Source: Hepsetus odoe
Lineage: Eukaryota; Chordata; Actinopteri; Characiformes; Hepsetidae
Reading direction: 5' to 3'
Assembly: GCA_017165825.1 (NCBI GenBank)
Contig: CM029367.1
Coordinates: 25,938,506-26,002,505 of the forward strand
DNA: 64,000 nt
In this document: in pieces, positions 35,575 through 48,841 of the stretch
Layout: the number at the start of each line of letters is the position of its first letter
Position numbering within the stretch: the first letter of the stretch is position 1
Translations under genes and position numbers: made by a program
The notes under the pieces: model-generated
The model's database searches: none
Seen by the model: only the letters and a program-made list of their open reading frames with translations
What the model was told of the DNA's origin: nothing

Positions 35575-36310
35575 AAAGCCTATCACTATGTGGGGAAAAA
35601 AAAAATAGTTTCGTTAATCACGGTAAGTCCCATAGCCCCTGAAGCAGCAATGCACTCATGTCACACTACCACCACCATGTTTAACACTTAGGAAGTAGGA
35701 AGTTCTTATTGTGGAGTGCTGCATTAGCTTCCCCTTTTTGACTTATCTGTCCAGAAAGCATTACATTGTGAATCTCTGAGGTATTTTTGGAAAATGTGGG
35801 TCGTCCCTGTATGTTCCTTTTGATTACGAATGGTTTTCACCTTGTAACATCCCCATGGCTTCCTTTTCTTCCCAGTCCTTTCCAAAATTTCAAATCAAGA
35901 ATGATGACATTATCATAGTCTAGAGGGGTTTAAAGCTCCTTACATGTTAGTTTGGAAGATTTTTTTTGATATATTTGATTGGTACATTTAATTTCCAGGG
36001 TGAGTGGCACTGTGCTCTGGGCAGGAACTTCAGTAGGCTAGTTTAAATCAATCTCTAATTGTGGATAATGACTCTGACTGTGGTTCAATGGTTTCCAGGA
36101 GCATAATTCAAATTTCTAACATTTTACCAGATTTAACTTTTTTTTCCCCCCTCTCTTTTGAATTTCCTTGCTGGAAAGTTCTATTTAAGTGATGTTTAGA
36201 ATCAACAGGGCTGCTAGAAATGAGACATATTTGTGTCTAGTCTGACTGATCCCAGTTCCGATTTAAATTTGGCTAATCGGTTGATTAAGTTTTATAAACT
36301 TAGGGTTGGG
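35575..36310 (-). mobile_element. Degraded Tc1/mariner element
   Basis: Plus-strand landmarks CCCCTGAAGCAGCAATGCAC, ACACTACCACCACCATGTTT, GTCCAGAAAGCATTACATTG and TTGTGGATAATGACTCTGAC are the complement of a Tc1-type transposase gene: the KHGGGSVMVWGCFAAS region, the catalytic-core region and the N-terminal helix-turn-helix (TTVR.II). All frames are broken and no termini were resolved. Boundaries are approximate. Confidence 0.65.
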
Positions 36311-36357
36311 TGGTGTTACGTTTCATTTTTCCTTACATAAATGCAATAATACTTTGC

Positions 36358-36360
<3 letters not shown>

Positions 36361-36423
<63 letters not shown>
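36361..36423. repeat. (CA)n microsatellite
   Basis: About 31 CA units, uninterrupted; the longest pure dinucleotide array in the window. Confidence 0.98.
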
Positions 36424-36426
<3 letters not shown>

Positions 36427-37982
36427 AGGATAAACACTATCCTTTCTATAATGCTATAAATAGTTTTTTTTTTTGCTTGCACAGTGTTAACAGATTTCCA
36501 TTTCTTGCAGCTACTTGTCCTGGTCAACTGCATTTATATTAAAGAATAAAATAAGCCAAAGCATTCACTTTCACAAAATTTATGATTGGGACATCCTTAG
36601 TAAGTTATTGACGGCATGGTCAATAAAAAATTGTAAATATTTTTTGTGCATTGTGCGCTTTTCCATTAGCACGATATAAAACAAAATGTACAGCTTCTTG
36701 CTGGATGAGCACAGATGATTTTTTGTGGTAAGGTCACTTGGTAGATTTCCCAGTGCTCTCTTGTTTTGCTTCTGAAAACATTTCAGAAAATCTGCATGCA
36801 ATTAAAAGCTCTAAGATGGAGAGAGAGAGCTTCGTAAAAAGGCTGAGGGCAAAATGTTACTCCTTCAACCTGATTGTCCATGGAGGCCTTTCCTGCATAG
36901 CAAAACCAACATCAACAATAACACAGATGTGCTGCCAGGGGGCAATAAATGGCAAGAGCATTGTATTCAGCCAGTTACGATTCCACAATAGTGCTTTCAG
37001 TGAAGAGAAGCTTTAATTGATAATTCCCAAATGCTGAAAAATTTTAAGACTATAAGAGTTGTTTTCTCAGATCAAGATTAGTCCTAAACCTCAGCTTAAA
37101 AAAGTATTTCTGGATAATTGCTACTAGCATTACTATCTAGTCCAAGCTCCAAGCATAGACCTTTTCCATCTCTAGGAAACTAATCCTAAAAACTAATTCT
37201 GTACAGCTTGCAAAGTTCTGGACAGAAGACATTTTTATTTTTATCACTAAAAGTTCCCAGAACATGCCCATTATATATGATGAACCTAAATGGAAGCAGC
37301 ACTATGTGCACATGCTTTAACAGGAGTGTTGTCAGTACAGGAGCAGTAATGATCGTGCTGTCAGAGCAAATATGATTCTGATGCATCAGCACTGGGCACA
37401 GCTCCATTATCAGGCTATTAACATCAGCCTGCTTGGGCACAGTCACCTACTGCACTGAGGCCATACATTCCAAAGCACTGTGGTGGATCTGTAGAGGCAT
37501 ACAGTGTGTCCCTGTCTGACTTGTGGACACACACAGGAAAAAAAAAAAAAAAAAAAAAAGGCAGAAGGAAAGAAATCACAAGAATCCATCCTTAGTCCAA
37601 GCTCAGGGAACAAAATGAATAAGCCACACTAATCTTCCCAGGGTCTAACTTCTGTGGGAGATTAGCAATCAGCATGCAGCCAGGCATCAAATAGAGACTA
37701 TCCCAGCCCTACAGAGAATAACATTTTAGTTTAATGCTATGTTGAAAGATAAGGACATTTAATACAATGCAAACCAAGGTATATTTGATTTAAATGACCT
37801 TCCAAACTGTTCCGATGATAATATAAACACAACCAAGGTCAAAATAGCAAATAAACCGAAGACAAAACTAATGTCATCGTACATTTAGCGCCCTGTTTAA
37901 GCAGGCTTTGTAGAGATAACCCAGCCAGCATGTGTTCAGAGAACTGCTGCTCAGTTCCTTTACGTTTGGAGGCTTGCATAAT

Positions 37983-38252
37983 GAAGTGAAGTGAAAGTGA
38001 AAGTGACAACCCTTGTCATTGCGAGGTCATGGCACAGCACACATGAACCACAACGAAATTGGACCTCTGCTTTTAACCCATGCACACTCAAACCCGTGCA
38101 GCAGTGGGCAACTATTGAAAGCGCCCGGGGAGCAGTGATGGGGACAGTACCTTGCTCAAGGGTACCTCAGGGCAACCTATTGGGAAGGGGTTCGAACCCC
38201 CGATCCTCCGATCATGCGGCTAACGCCCTAACCGCTAGGCCACCGCTGCCCC
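37983..38252 (-). mobile_element. SINE-A (A1), full length with extended tail
   Basis: It has the longest hexamer tail in the window (GAAGTGAAGTGAAAGTGAAA on the plus strand), then GACAACCCTTGTCATTGCGA, an intact inverted B box (GGGTTCGAACCCC) and a full head ending GGCCACCGCTGCCCC. The B box is GGGGTTCGAACC, slightly different from the other A1 copies. Confidence 0.9.
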
Positions 38253-38359
38253 GGTGATATAATGGCAGTTGTACAGCTTTTAATCACTAGTCCATCACAG
38301 AAAACTGCTACCCAAGCGGACAAAAACCTCAACAAAAGATGATATCAGACCTCGTGCAC

Positions 38360-38690
38360 TGGGTCGCTACAACAGGATCTGCACTGGCTTCCTGCGGCTG
38401 CTCACATCAGGTTCAAATACTTAAAACACATCTTCAGTGCCAAGGTTGGACTTGCACCTTCTTACTTGACAGCACTAATCAACAATGCATCTCCTCTCAG
38501 CCCCTCAGAACGTCAGGCACTAACGGCTTTGAACCTCTGCTCCTCAAAGTAAAAAGAAGACATGCATCAAGACTCTTCAGTCCCAGCTCCTCAGAGGTGG
38601 AATCAACTGCTCCGTGTTGTCAGAACTGCTGAGCCCCTTCTGATTTCAAGCGTCGTCTGAAGACCCACCTCTTCAAGGAATACCTTGGGG
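38360..38690 (+). mobile_element. L2/CR1-like LINE ORF2 C-terminal fragment
   Basis: The plus strand encodes QDLHWLPAAAHIRFKYLKHI, then GLAPSYLTALI, LSPSERQALTALN and, after frame breaks, QRWNQLLRVVRTAEPLL. This follows the typical order LHWLP..RI.FK...APSYL...W..LP...R.A at the end of LINE ORF2 in fish L2/CR1/Rex-type elements. Frameshifts and stops show that it is dead. No termini were identified. Confidence 0.7.
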
Positions 38691-39025
38691 AGGGATTTTT
38701 CCTAACTAGCCATACACTGATATTTTATATTTTTGATATTTTTCTCTTTACAATCTTTTAAAAAGAAACTCTTTGGGCACTTACCCACTAGCTTTTGAGG
38801 CATATGATTTGTAGATATTTACTACTTTGATTTGTTAAGTGACCGGGTTTGTAAGTAAATGACTTTGATGATAAACAGACAGCCGACAGACTTGAACCTA
38901 GATAACAGGAAGGAGAAACAGATGTGGACTGGAAAGCACTGATGTATGTCGATCTGGAGAAGAGTGTCTGCTGAGTTTTGTCTGATGCACTCAAACTTTC
39001 AGTACATAATTGCTCACTTCATAGC

Positions 39026-39026
<1 letters not shown>

Positions 39027-39066
<40 letters not shown>

Positions 39067-39131
39067 ACACATACACACACATACACACACATACACACAC
39101 ATACACACACATACACACACATACACACACA
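39027..39131. repeat. (CA)n followed by a 10-bp minisatellite
   Basis: A CA run to 39060, then seven exact copies of ATACACACAC (39061-39130). The higher-order unit arose from a CA array carrying an AT interruption. Confidence 0.97.
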
Positions 39132-42100
39132 CTTCACAGTTACCATAAATTCTTTGAATGATTAAAGGGGTCAGGTTTGGAGGCACTCATCAGAAAAAAA
39201 AAAAAACCCCACTCTTTGTTTCCAAGAGCACCGCTGGACAGTCTCCAAAATGAAACTACTTCATTGTGGAACGGTTGATCATTGCGTTTTTGTCACTGTT
39301 CAATAAACTATTTTTCAAATTCTTGATCACTCCAAAAGTAACAGCTGCTTTAGGCCATTAAAAATGTTCTTCTACTCCCTTTGTACTCAAGATAAAAGAT
39401 AAGTATCTGCTAAAGCTGGTCACACATCAGCATTAAAACCCAGCACCTCTAACTAGTCTTTGACAACGACACCCTTTATTTCTAGCAACTAGAAGACGAT
39501 GTTAATCAGCTGAAATGGAGCTGCAAATAAATCATTTGACGTTCAAAACAAGAGTAGTGGACTCTACAACATTTTTTTTTGTTGACAGACTAAGAAAGAG
39601 GAGGAAAATGAAATGCAGAGAAAGGCATTATGAATTGTTTTTCTGGGTGGTATTTGTAGAGTCCATTTTTCTAGCCTAATGCTATTCTATCTGCATTTCA
39701 TTAGACGTTAATATATTTTACAGCTGTTTAATCTTAACAGTGACTGTCTGAGCCATGACATTTAAACAGGGCAATCGGGGGTTTTCTGAGGAAGTTACAG
39801 CTTTTCTTCTTCCAAATACATCTTAAAAGGGCTAACTGAACCTGTGAAACAAGCACACTTCCTATATTTTCTATTAAGTTACAATAAAAGCAAAATTTGG
39901 CTTAAGGTATTTTCACGATAAAAAGCATCACAAAGCTTTCCATCGCATATCGTGTTGTTTATGTATTAAGAAATAAACTGGCCAACCGTATATTCAGTGA
40001 TGTGTGTACCATTACTAGGTTTGTCTTTATCAGATGTCAGAAAATAGAATGATCATGGGTGATTGCATTACTACACTGCACATATCTGCCAGTATTGGCA
40101 GCCCTAAAGCCAAACGTTTTGTTACACAACTGTTCCCTAATCTGCCAATAGTAATGACTTTCCATTTCAATAATTTAAAAAACCAGCTGAAACACCTCCT
40201 GTCCAAGTGGTGGACAGCCAGACGGCATGGTCCAGCAGAATCCATCAGAAAAAATTTGGCATCTCAATTTCTTATTCTTATTCAATTATCCATGTGCCCA
40301 TTTACCAAACAACTGTGATATCAGGTTCTTATCTGATTACTAGTCTTCACATTTGCCAGATGACTTTAAAGAGAAAAACAACTTCAGGACATGTAGCCAT
40401 ACCAAAACACTCCAACATCAATGCATTCATTTCAGATAATAATCTTTTTAAATCCTATCTGATACTTATTACAACATATTTAATGCGTAATGATTCCAGG
40501 CTGGTGTTCCCAGGTGGATCAAACCAGCCCGATTCCACAGGGTTCAGAGCACACTGGTAACTATAGTAACAAAAGACCTAAAGCAGCGGCATGCACTGTG
40601 AAGGCATCGAAATGTCGTTGTTCCACCAGGTCACTTGCTGCTTTCAATTTGCCAATAAAGCCTTCCAGGAAGCCTTGTGAGCTGGCTGAACCTGCAGGGC
40701 CACTCAGCAACCAGCCGATGCTATTGGGTTCAATCAGAAGGCAGTGGAACTACAAAAACTGCCATTTTCCACTTTCACCAATAATCAAATGGTAGCAAAT
40801 AAAGCTGATCTGTGTTTGAACTTTATTTCAGTGCACCCAACAATGACAACCTATAGCATGCAGGTATGTCTCTTATATTTTATAAATAAATAGCAAATTA
40901 ATACTGAGAATTTTGGTAACACAGTTGCGTAACACTGACATTATTATGCCATAAATGTTGCAACTGAGATCAAATGCTGTCCCGAGGTGCCATAACCAGT
41001 TAAGACCATTAATATCAGAGTCTTGTTACCATTATAATAATGTATAATGGCTCATCTCGAAGTTGCTTATCAAATGTTCATTTAAAGAGTCACATCTTCT
41101 CCATTTATACGTTTTCTATCCGAGAGCAATTTTTGGATTTGTACTCCCAAAAATGTATGCTTACATTACTATTTTCTAACCCCTCTGTATCTCTCAGTAT
41201 TAAGCAGCCTGGTTTTGGTACAGTTCATTTACCCAGGAAATAAATGCCCTCAAGTCTACAGTAAAAACACAGCTATTCATAGTTCTACTATAAACTTTGA
41301 TCTCGTTTCATTATGAGGTTCATGATCACCTCTTATGGTGTTTAATAGTTCCCACGGGGAAGTTTACAGTTTGACTGTAAAATTCAAACTAGAGCCATCA
41401 AAAGTGCCAATTCACTGTAAAATCCAAGGCAAAACTAAGTACTTCGTCAAACTGTCACAGCTTAAAGTTAATTTAAGGTTTACTAGGAAAATAAATGGAT
41501 AATAAATACGATGTTTGTGTGACCTCACTAGAACTGTTTTGATATGCTCTTCTGCATAGATTAAGTTTGTGAAGGAATTGCTTTAAAACCTAAACAGTGC
41601 TTATATGTTAAATTAAAACTTCAGTAAAGCCCAGACAATTTGTTTTTTTTCTTGAAACAGACCATTTAAGGCACAGGAACAAATGTTAAAGTAACTGTAA
41701 CGACAATTCCTCTTAATATTATTATGACATCTACATGCATCATGACCAGTCAAAGACCAAATATGTACCATCACATCCACGACATTCATGTTACGCAGCA
41801 GGGTTAATTCCTGTTAATTCCAACCCCATTCTCTTTCACACCAAGTCCACTTCTTTCGCAATTTCACTGAACGCCACTTCGCTAAAGTTTTTTATTTCAC
41901 CAGAGACCATTTAAAAATAATTTTCAATGACAATGCCATCAGTGCCCATCAAACAGTCAATTTTTCATGCTGAACCTTAGAGATGCCCGTTGTAAGCAGA
42001 AATGCAGGAGTCAAAGGACTGTGCCATAAAAATGTACACTACCTAAAATCTTTCCAGTGAATAATGGCAGTTTAATGGATTCATCATTCTCCGTATGCTG

Positions 42101-43527
42101 TCCTTGGTTCTTCGTTTCCTCAAAGCCTTGGCGCATACTTCAAGCTGCAAATTTGCAAGCAGCACTGAAATCCAACTTGGATTCATTTGCACGTCTTGAC
42201 ATAGTAGACATATAATGAGAGTAGTTCATAGTAGCTGAGCGCTGTACTCGGCATGAACGGTTTCAAATGACCTCAAAACTTTTAAATGGAACAGATAAGC
42301 TTTGAAGACGCATACAACAAGTAGAAATAATTCATTCTGTCTAGTCACCTGAAAACAATAGCGTCTTTTAAATTGCACTTTTAAAGGCATGTAACTTGTT
42401 AGAAACCACCAGTTCAGAGAGAATGGGGCATTTTAAATGGCTGTGGCTGGCAGCCGGAATGCCTCTGGCTATGTCTGAATGATCCTCAGTGTTTAAGGCT
42501 CCAAGCGGCTTGGCTGCTGTCCACTCAGGTGAAGCCACACCTGTAACGATGGGTGGCTTTTTCCATTGACCAAAAACAGCAAACAGCTCAGCAAAGGTAA
42601 ATTTACAGTAAATCAGGGAAGTTGTTTCTTGCTGATCTCAGAACGAATGAAGACAGTAATCAGCTTCGAAAAGGCCATGGCCACACATCAACAAACAAGA
42701 AAACACACTCTGTACCTAAATCCTCCATTTGAGACATAACAGTCCATTTAAACAAAAATAAAATGAACTCTGCTTTTTAAAAATGCCCCCTATTCCAGCA
42801 AGATGCATTACTGTGAAGGCCCATTTCAAGAGCTTCCCAGAGCAATCTTAAGAGTCAGGCAGCCAGTGTCATGTTTGTTCACAGGGCTGGTCACTAGCAA
42901 GAACACTACCACAAACTTAAACAATATTGAGTTTGGAGGAACAAAGAGCTCCATTGATCTACAAGTCCATCCAGCCTGCAGGGAGGTCAAGGAGGAGGAA
43001 GGTTCACTTAACAGGCTTACACTGTTGTGGTTCTGTAAACATTCACTTTACAAATGGGCTTGGAGTCAGGATAGGATTTAGGCATTCACATGTTCTGATA
43101 AATCTAACTGTATGCCCTTATCTAAAAATGTATGGAAAATAGTGCGTTGTGGTGGAGTTGTGACTGAGATTCCATGGGGCCGGTGGAAGGAGAGGTCAGA
43201 TACAGAAAGTGGAGACAAGTGACCACACATGGCCCAATTCACAGAAATCTGTCAAAGAACTTTAATCCCTGAGTCTTTCGCCAGTAACAATGTCCTTTGA
43301 ATGAGAAATGAAATATTTTTCTGCCAGAAAAGTAATGCTACATTTATTGTCGGACCGAGTATTCAAGTTTGACCTTCTAAAGAGAGACTCCTATGTCCAT
43401 GTCTTCTATATAGCATTCACACAGCAAGTGCTGTGGGCAAAAGTACTGTAGGCATTTCCAAGACCAGAATAAAGATTCATTGTCATGTGTACAATGTACA
43501 GAGACATGTACAATTAAATTATTCTCA

Positions 43528-44210
43528 CAGTCATGGCCAAAAGTTTTGAGTTGAGACCACATAAATGGTCTCTGGATGATTTAATGTTGGCATGACACAG
43601 GAGTGATGGTAGGCGCTCACCTTTTCTTCCCCAGACAATCTTGTTTCTGGATGCACCGAACAAAGAAAGGGGATTCTTCAGAGAAAATGACATTACTCCA
43701 GTCCTCAACAGCCCGGTCTCTGTATCTTTTGCAGAATATCAATCTGTCCCTGATGTTTATCATAGAGAGAAGTGGCTTCTGTGATGCCCTACTTGACACC
43801 AGGCCATTCTCCAAAAGTCTTTGCCTCACTGTGCACTCATACCTGCCTGCTGCCGTTCCTGAGCAAGCTCTGCACTGGTGGAGCCCCGATCCTGCAGCTA
43901 AATCTACTTTAAGAGATGTTCCTGGTGCTCGCTGCACTTTCCTGGGTGTTCTGAAGCCTCTTCACCTCTCTCCTTTAAGTTCTTGATGACCTCATAAATG
44001 GTTAATCTCACTAGAGTGATCTCCAGCCTTATCCTCCTCAACACTCTCACCTGTGTTAATGAGATGATCACTAAAATGGTGTCAGCAGGTCCTTTTGTGG
44101 CTGAAATTCAGTGGAAATGGGTGTTTGAGGATTAAGATAATTTTATGGCAAAGAGGGACTTTGCAAATAATTCCAATTCATCTAATCACTCTTCACAACA
44201 TTCTGGAGTT
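43528..44210 (-). mobile_element. Tc1-like transposon remnant with readable transposase half
   Basis: The left terminus CAGTCATGGCCAAAAGTTTT followed by GAGTTGAGACC fits a fish Tc1-type terminal repeat. The minus strand keeps a long open stretch at 43617-43937 with CTVRQRLLENGLVSSRASQK, KPLLSMINIRDRLIFCKRYR and AVEDWSNVIFSEESPFF. This corresponds to the end of the DNA-binding domain and the first DDE catalytic region (W...VIFSDES). The second half of the transposase is absent and the right terminus could not be placed. Confidence 0.78.
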
Positions 44211-44390
44211 TATACAAATTGCGGTCATCAAGCAATGACCAAAGTTTGCTGCTTCAGTATTTGAGAGTGGATGCCGTTCATCACCAGTACAATCACCATA
44301 ACACTGTATTACAGATCCCAGCAGGACATTTCAGTCTTTTAATTCAAGCCGTTAGCAGCTAATGAAGCTCTATAAAAAAGTAAATCATGT

Positions 44391-44637
44391 GAAGTGAAAG
44401 TGACTATTTGTCATTGTGAAACGTAGCACAGCTCACAGTGAACCACAACAAAATGTATTCTCTGCATTTTACCCATACACTCTGTGCAGCAGGGGGCAGC
44501 TATTTAAAGTGCCCAGAGAGCAGTGATGGGGATGGTACCTTGCTCAAGGGTACCTCAGGGCAACCTATTGGTCTGGAACTCGAACCCATGACCTTCCAAG
44601 CCTGGGGCTTTCTCACTAACCACTAGGCTACTGCTGC
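44391..44637 (-). mobile_element. SINE-A (A2), near full length
   Basis: The tail is GAAGTGAAAGTGACTATTTG, followed by TCATTGTGAAACGTAGC. The middle reads CAGCAGGGGGCAGCTATTTA and GGTACCTTGCTCAAGGGTAC; the inverted B box is GGAACTCGAACCC; the head is ACCACTAGGCTACTGCTGC. It is the most complete A2 copy and useful as a subfamily reference. Confidence 0.87.
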
Positions 44638-46324
44638 TAGTATGACAAGCCAGCTCATGTGTGTGAAGTATCAAATAAAGCAGTGCATGTAAGCTGGTTC
44701 CGGTGAGGACTGGTTACAGTTTCGGGTTTTATTTTCATAACCATGCACCCTCCAATTCTATCGATTCTCAGACAGCCAGACAGCCCTACTGCGTCTAACT
44801 ATAATCCCCTGTGTAACACCTGTGAAGCTTCACCCTCTCCATTCTTAGCCTTCCACAAGTATGGTCATTAACTACTTTAAGCATCTGAACCTCCATGAAA
44901 AAATGAGCCCATTTACTATGTAATACTTCAGTCATATCCATACTGATATCCACAGCATCCACTTGCCGATGCCAGGGGGCATGTGTTTATGCAGGGTAAA
45001 GGACAATGTAAACTTGTAGTTTTGATCACTGCGCTGTGTCTGATTCCCATAAGCACATTTGCAATTTCAGTTTTACTGCTGCATTTCCCATGTAACTCCG
45101 CTAGTTATGCGGAGAATTTGTGTAATCAGTGTTGAGGAAGGGGCCCCTTAAGAAGCATGTGAGAACATATGTACATATCTTTGGCCTTTCTCTGCGTGCA
45201 CATGTGCAAGCACAAAATGAGAAGAATGACCTTGAGAGAGAGATTTTACACAAAATCAAGTCACTCCTGAAATATCTGTTGAAAATTTAGATTGTCACCT
45301 AGCTTTAGCAAAGACATGGTTTGTGGAGGTGAACATTAGCTGCTTAACTTAAAGCCTTACAAAGTGTTAAGTGGAGGAGCAGTAAGGTAGGCCACGACTG
45401 TTCCAATGTAACACCTCCTTCACGCACTGTTTGAAATCAAACACTTCCTGCAGAGCGAGGTAAGTCATGAAACAGGAGTGCCTGCTGCTCATGGCCATTC
45501 ACTCTCAGGATGCAGAGCTGAATATGACAGTCCAGAACGCAAGGCGCAAACTCCCCGGACAGCAAAGTGCGAGAAGTCACACTGGTGTGTTAGCACAGTA
45601 GTGGTTCCTCGCTGAGACAAGTGTGTAGGCTTGACCCAATCTCATCTAACCATCTGTCAGTGATGACTGAGGAGCTTTCTGAAGCGTGAGAAGAGCCAGG
45701 CTCTGACAGGCAGAAGTCAGCAGAGTTAGGGAAGAAAATGCAACAGAGGGTAAAAAAACGTCTCCTGGGCTTTCCAGAGGATTGACTCCTAGAATCTTAA
45801 GTACATGATTCTTGGAATTGCAAAAACACTCAGTCAGTGGCTTAAAAAGTCATGTCAGTTTAGAGGCCAAACTGCAGGAAAAAGGAGAATTAACCCACAT
45901 TTGCAGATTAACTTACATCTTTTATTTCCAAAACTCTGCTTTTGATTTTCCTCCTTTCAAAGGTGACCATTCTTCATTCAGACAAGAACTTGGGAACCAG
46001 GGAAGAAAAGGCCACTCACTCACCAGCACAACTTACTCCTGAGTTTTCCGAGGAAAAAAAGACCTGCGATTTAACACAGGATCCAAAAAACGTCTTCTAC
46101 ATTTCTGAATTCTGCAGCGGACCGCAAGCTCAGATATTCAAGGACACACCGCAACAACCAAGTCATTCATAATTCCAGTGTTTCTCGGAGGAACTCGGCG
46201 AATGTGCAGTAACGGACTGTCTAGACTCATTATCAGCTCTGTGAGTTTTCCATAGCTTTGCAGTACATCACAGTTTATATGAATACTAACTAATTCTATG
46301 AAAGGTAATCTGTTAAATTATTAA

Positions 46325-46795
46325 TGGCACATGGGGCTAGCATGGGGGCCAGCATGGTTTTGAATGGGTTGTCCGGCACATGCCAAAGATGGGAATTTGG
46401 AGGGCAAATCGACATCTTGAATTGCGGGTCATGTCACTTAAACCATTCCTGAGAATATTTTGCAGTGTGGCCCTCCATTATCCTACTACAAAAAGCCATT
46501 GCCACTGGCAAAAAAGAAAAAAAAAAAAAAAAGTTAATGAAAGTACCATGCAATGTTAAGGAAGGTAATACATGTCATATAACATCCACATGAATGCTAG
46601 AACCAAATGTTTCCTCAGCATCACACTTCCCCTGCCAGCTTGCCTACTGCCGATAGTGCATCCTGGTGCCATCTTTTCTCCAGGTTTGCGACTCGTCTCA
46701 TGTATTAGAAAATGTTTATCACCACACCAGGCCAACCTGAACCATTGCTCCATAGCTGGTTTTGGTGCCCACAGGTCCATTGTAGATTTTTTTTT
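46325..46795 (-). mobile_element. Tc1-like transposon remnant (family T2), middle part
   Basis: The minus-strand frame 46556-46780 holds EQWFRLAWCGDKHFLIHE, GEKMAPGCTIGSRQAGRGSV and MLRKHLVLAFMW. This matches a fish Tc1-like transposase around WSDESRFLLH...MAPGCTMGRRQAGGGSVMLW. The expected Trp-Ser-Asp-Glu is mutated to WCGDK, so the first catalytic Asp context is damaged. Sequence to the left (AATTTGGAGGGCAAATCGAC) is the downstream coding part, with deletions. The same family occurs at 63740 in the opposite orientation. Confidence 0.78.
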
Positions 46796-46980
46796 TCTCC
46801 ATTTAAATGAATGAAAAGGCTGTGATGTCCATTATTGAAAGTGTATAGTGTCTTTTTAAATAGCGTATTTGTTATATAGTATTTTTGCCATATGGCTGAT
46901 GTCTGAAGCTCCGTCCAAGCTGATTTATATTATGGATGACACATATCCCTATGATGTTTGGTCTCAGGCAAGTAAACACG

Positions 46981-46994
46981 CGGGGGGGGGGGGG
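46981..46994. repeat. Poly(G) tract
   Basis: A G run followed by TAAAAAATAAAAAAAAA. No element boundary is recognised. Confidence 0.9.
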
Positions 46995-47089
46995 TAAAAA
47001 ATAAAAAAAAAATATTGCATGCTGTGGTAACTTCTCAAGGATATTACCTTCTCCGATATGACACCTCAACCTGAGTCACTTTCAAGAAG

Positions 47090-47135
47090 CACAAAAAAAA
47101 TAAATAAATGAAAAAAAAAAATAATAATAATAATG
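47090..47135. repeat. A-rich / (AAT)n simple repeat
   Basis: AAATAAATAAATG, a pure A run, then five AAT units. It could be an old retroposon tail, but no body is recognised. Confidence 0.85.
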
Positions 47136-48600
47136 ATGGCAATACACAAAGACAGTTCAAGAAGCAACAGAGCCCATAATGGTGTGGCTAGAAATACAGC
47201 AAGTAACAACAAAGCTCAAGGCATAAAAAATGAGGCCTGGGCCAGTGATGACATTAAGATAATGGTGCATGATTAGTAGTACTAATGCATAATTGATTCT
47301 GATAATTAAACCATCTTTTCTTACCATTGCAATAGAGGTCTAATTATTCTAATATCACAACTGCATGGCAATAAGGTTCTTACTGCACCCTTGATGGAGC
47401 GAGAAGGGGTTAAGCTAACAACCTTTTCAATAGGGATGTGACGTGCCTCAGAATTGAGATTATTATATAATATTTGCAAGGTAGGATTAGAACACTAACC
47501 AGTTTAGATGCAAAACCTTTCCAATCAAACATCCAATTTAGAAATTACAAGAGGAGCAGTTGCTCTTATCCGAACTGATGCAAAGAGATAAAGCAAGAAT
47601 GTGGCATCTAAAACACAGGAACCTTAATGTAGAGGTTACATATTACTTAAAGACATTAGTCAACCTTATCAAGGAATGACATGGAAGTAGAAAAAAAACT
47701 GGACAAAGTACACCAATGGAGAATGTCCTAATCTTATCCAGACATTTAATATTGGGAAATGCTGGTATTTTTAAAAATTGAATACCGTCTATAAGAAACC
47801 CAACCAATTTTGATACTGTTATATTTTTTGGTTCTCTATAAACAACACTGCCATAGAGGTGCCGTAAACAGGCAATCGCCCCCCCAGTCTGCAACACTGA
47901 GGCCTACTTTCAGACATTAGCCAGCAAACAGTTGAATGCACGGCTATTATGCTTTATTATGCCATTTCATGAGGTTCGCCACATAAGATCGTTTGCAACC
48001 ACACGCCCTACAATTTGGCAAACTATCATTATATTCAGAAGACTTAATAGTAGGTAGTGAAAGATCTTAAAATGACAAACATTACATTTTACACTCATTT
48101 TCAATGGTTTGAATGTTATAGGTCAGTAAGGTGAAGCTGAGAGTCCTCAGTCACACTGTTCGGCTCACAGACAGACAAACCAAAACAGCAGCCAAGCTAA
48201 TTGGTTTATACCATTATTATAGGTATTTCTGGTAGATATGAACAGCCTAAGCTTTATATGAAATAAGTCAGTGAGTCAATCATGAATGACTTGAAACGAC
48301 TTCATTTAAGAGGAGTTTCATTCTTCATGCTAGTAATGAAACAAACTTGAATCTAAAATGCAGAAAATGAGCTAAGCAGATCCATCACTGAACAAAGATG
48401 TTACGAGTTCCCTCTTGAAGATAATTCTCAATCATGCCTGCTATGTAATTTAGAAGAAATCCAGTCAGACTCAGATTTCCCGACATTTCATCAAAGCACA
48501 TCTGTGTCTCAGCATCTTCCGGATTGAGAATGTGTAGAAATCGATGAAGTTAATGCTTAAAATGTTGTTGATTTTGAAATAAATTTAACCACATAAGTGG

Positions 48601-48618
48601 GGTGGGGGGGGGGGGGGG
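48601..48618. repeat. Poly(G) tract at a SINE-A 3' end
   Basis: GGT followed by about 15 G, touching the tail of the inverted SINE-A at 48620. Confidence 0.92.
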
Positions 48619-48619
48619 A

Positions 48620-48841
48620 GTGAAAGTGACAACCCTCGTCATTGCGAGGTCACAGCACAGCACACAGTGAACCACAATGAAACTGGACCTCTGCTTTTAA
48701 CCCGTGCAGCAGTGGGCAGCTAATGAAAGCACCCGGGGAGCAGTGATGGGGACAGTACCTTGCTCAAGGGTACCTCAGGGCAACCTACTTGTGAGGGAAT
48801 TGAGCCCACAATCTCCCTGACCACTAGGCCACCGCTGCCCC
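48620..48841 (-). mobile_element. SINE-A (A1), next to poly(G)
   Basis: The tail GTGAAAGTGACAACCCTCGT abuts a G run at 48604-48618. The body is typical (GGGGACAGTACCTTGCTCAA). The B box has decayed to GAATTGAGCCC, with a small deletion after it, and the head ends CCACTAGGCCACCGCTGCCC. Confidence 0.87.

Noticed and set aside
37991..38257. Repeated frames containing QQWAAIESARGAV as a conserved protein family
   Set aside because: The same peptide appears at 14542-14811 and 51794-52033 because the frames overlie SINE-A copies, not a gene family.
39061..39130. CRISPR-like array
   Set aside because: Direct repeats are contiguous 10-mers with no spacers, in a vertebrate intron.
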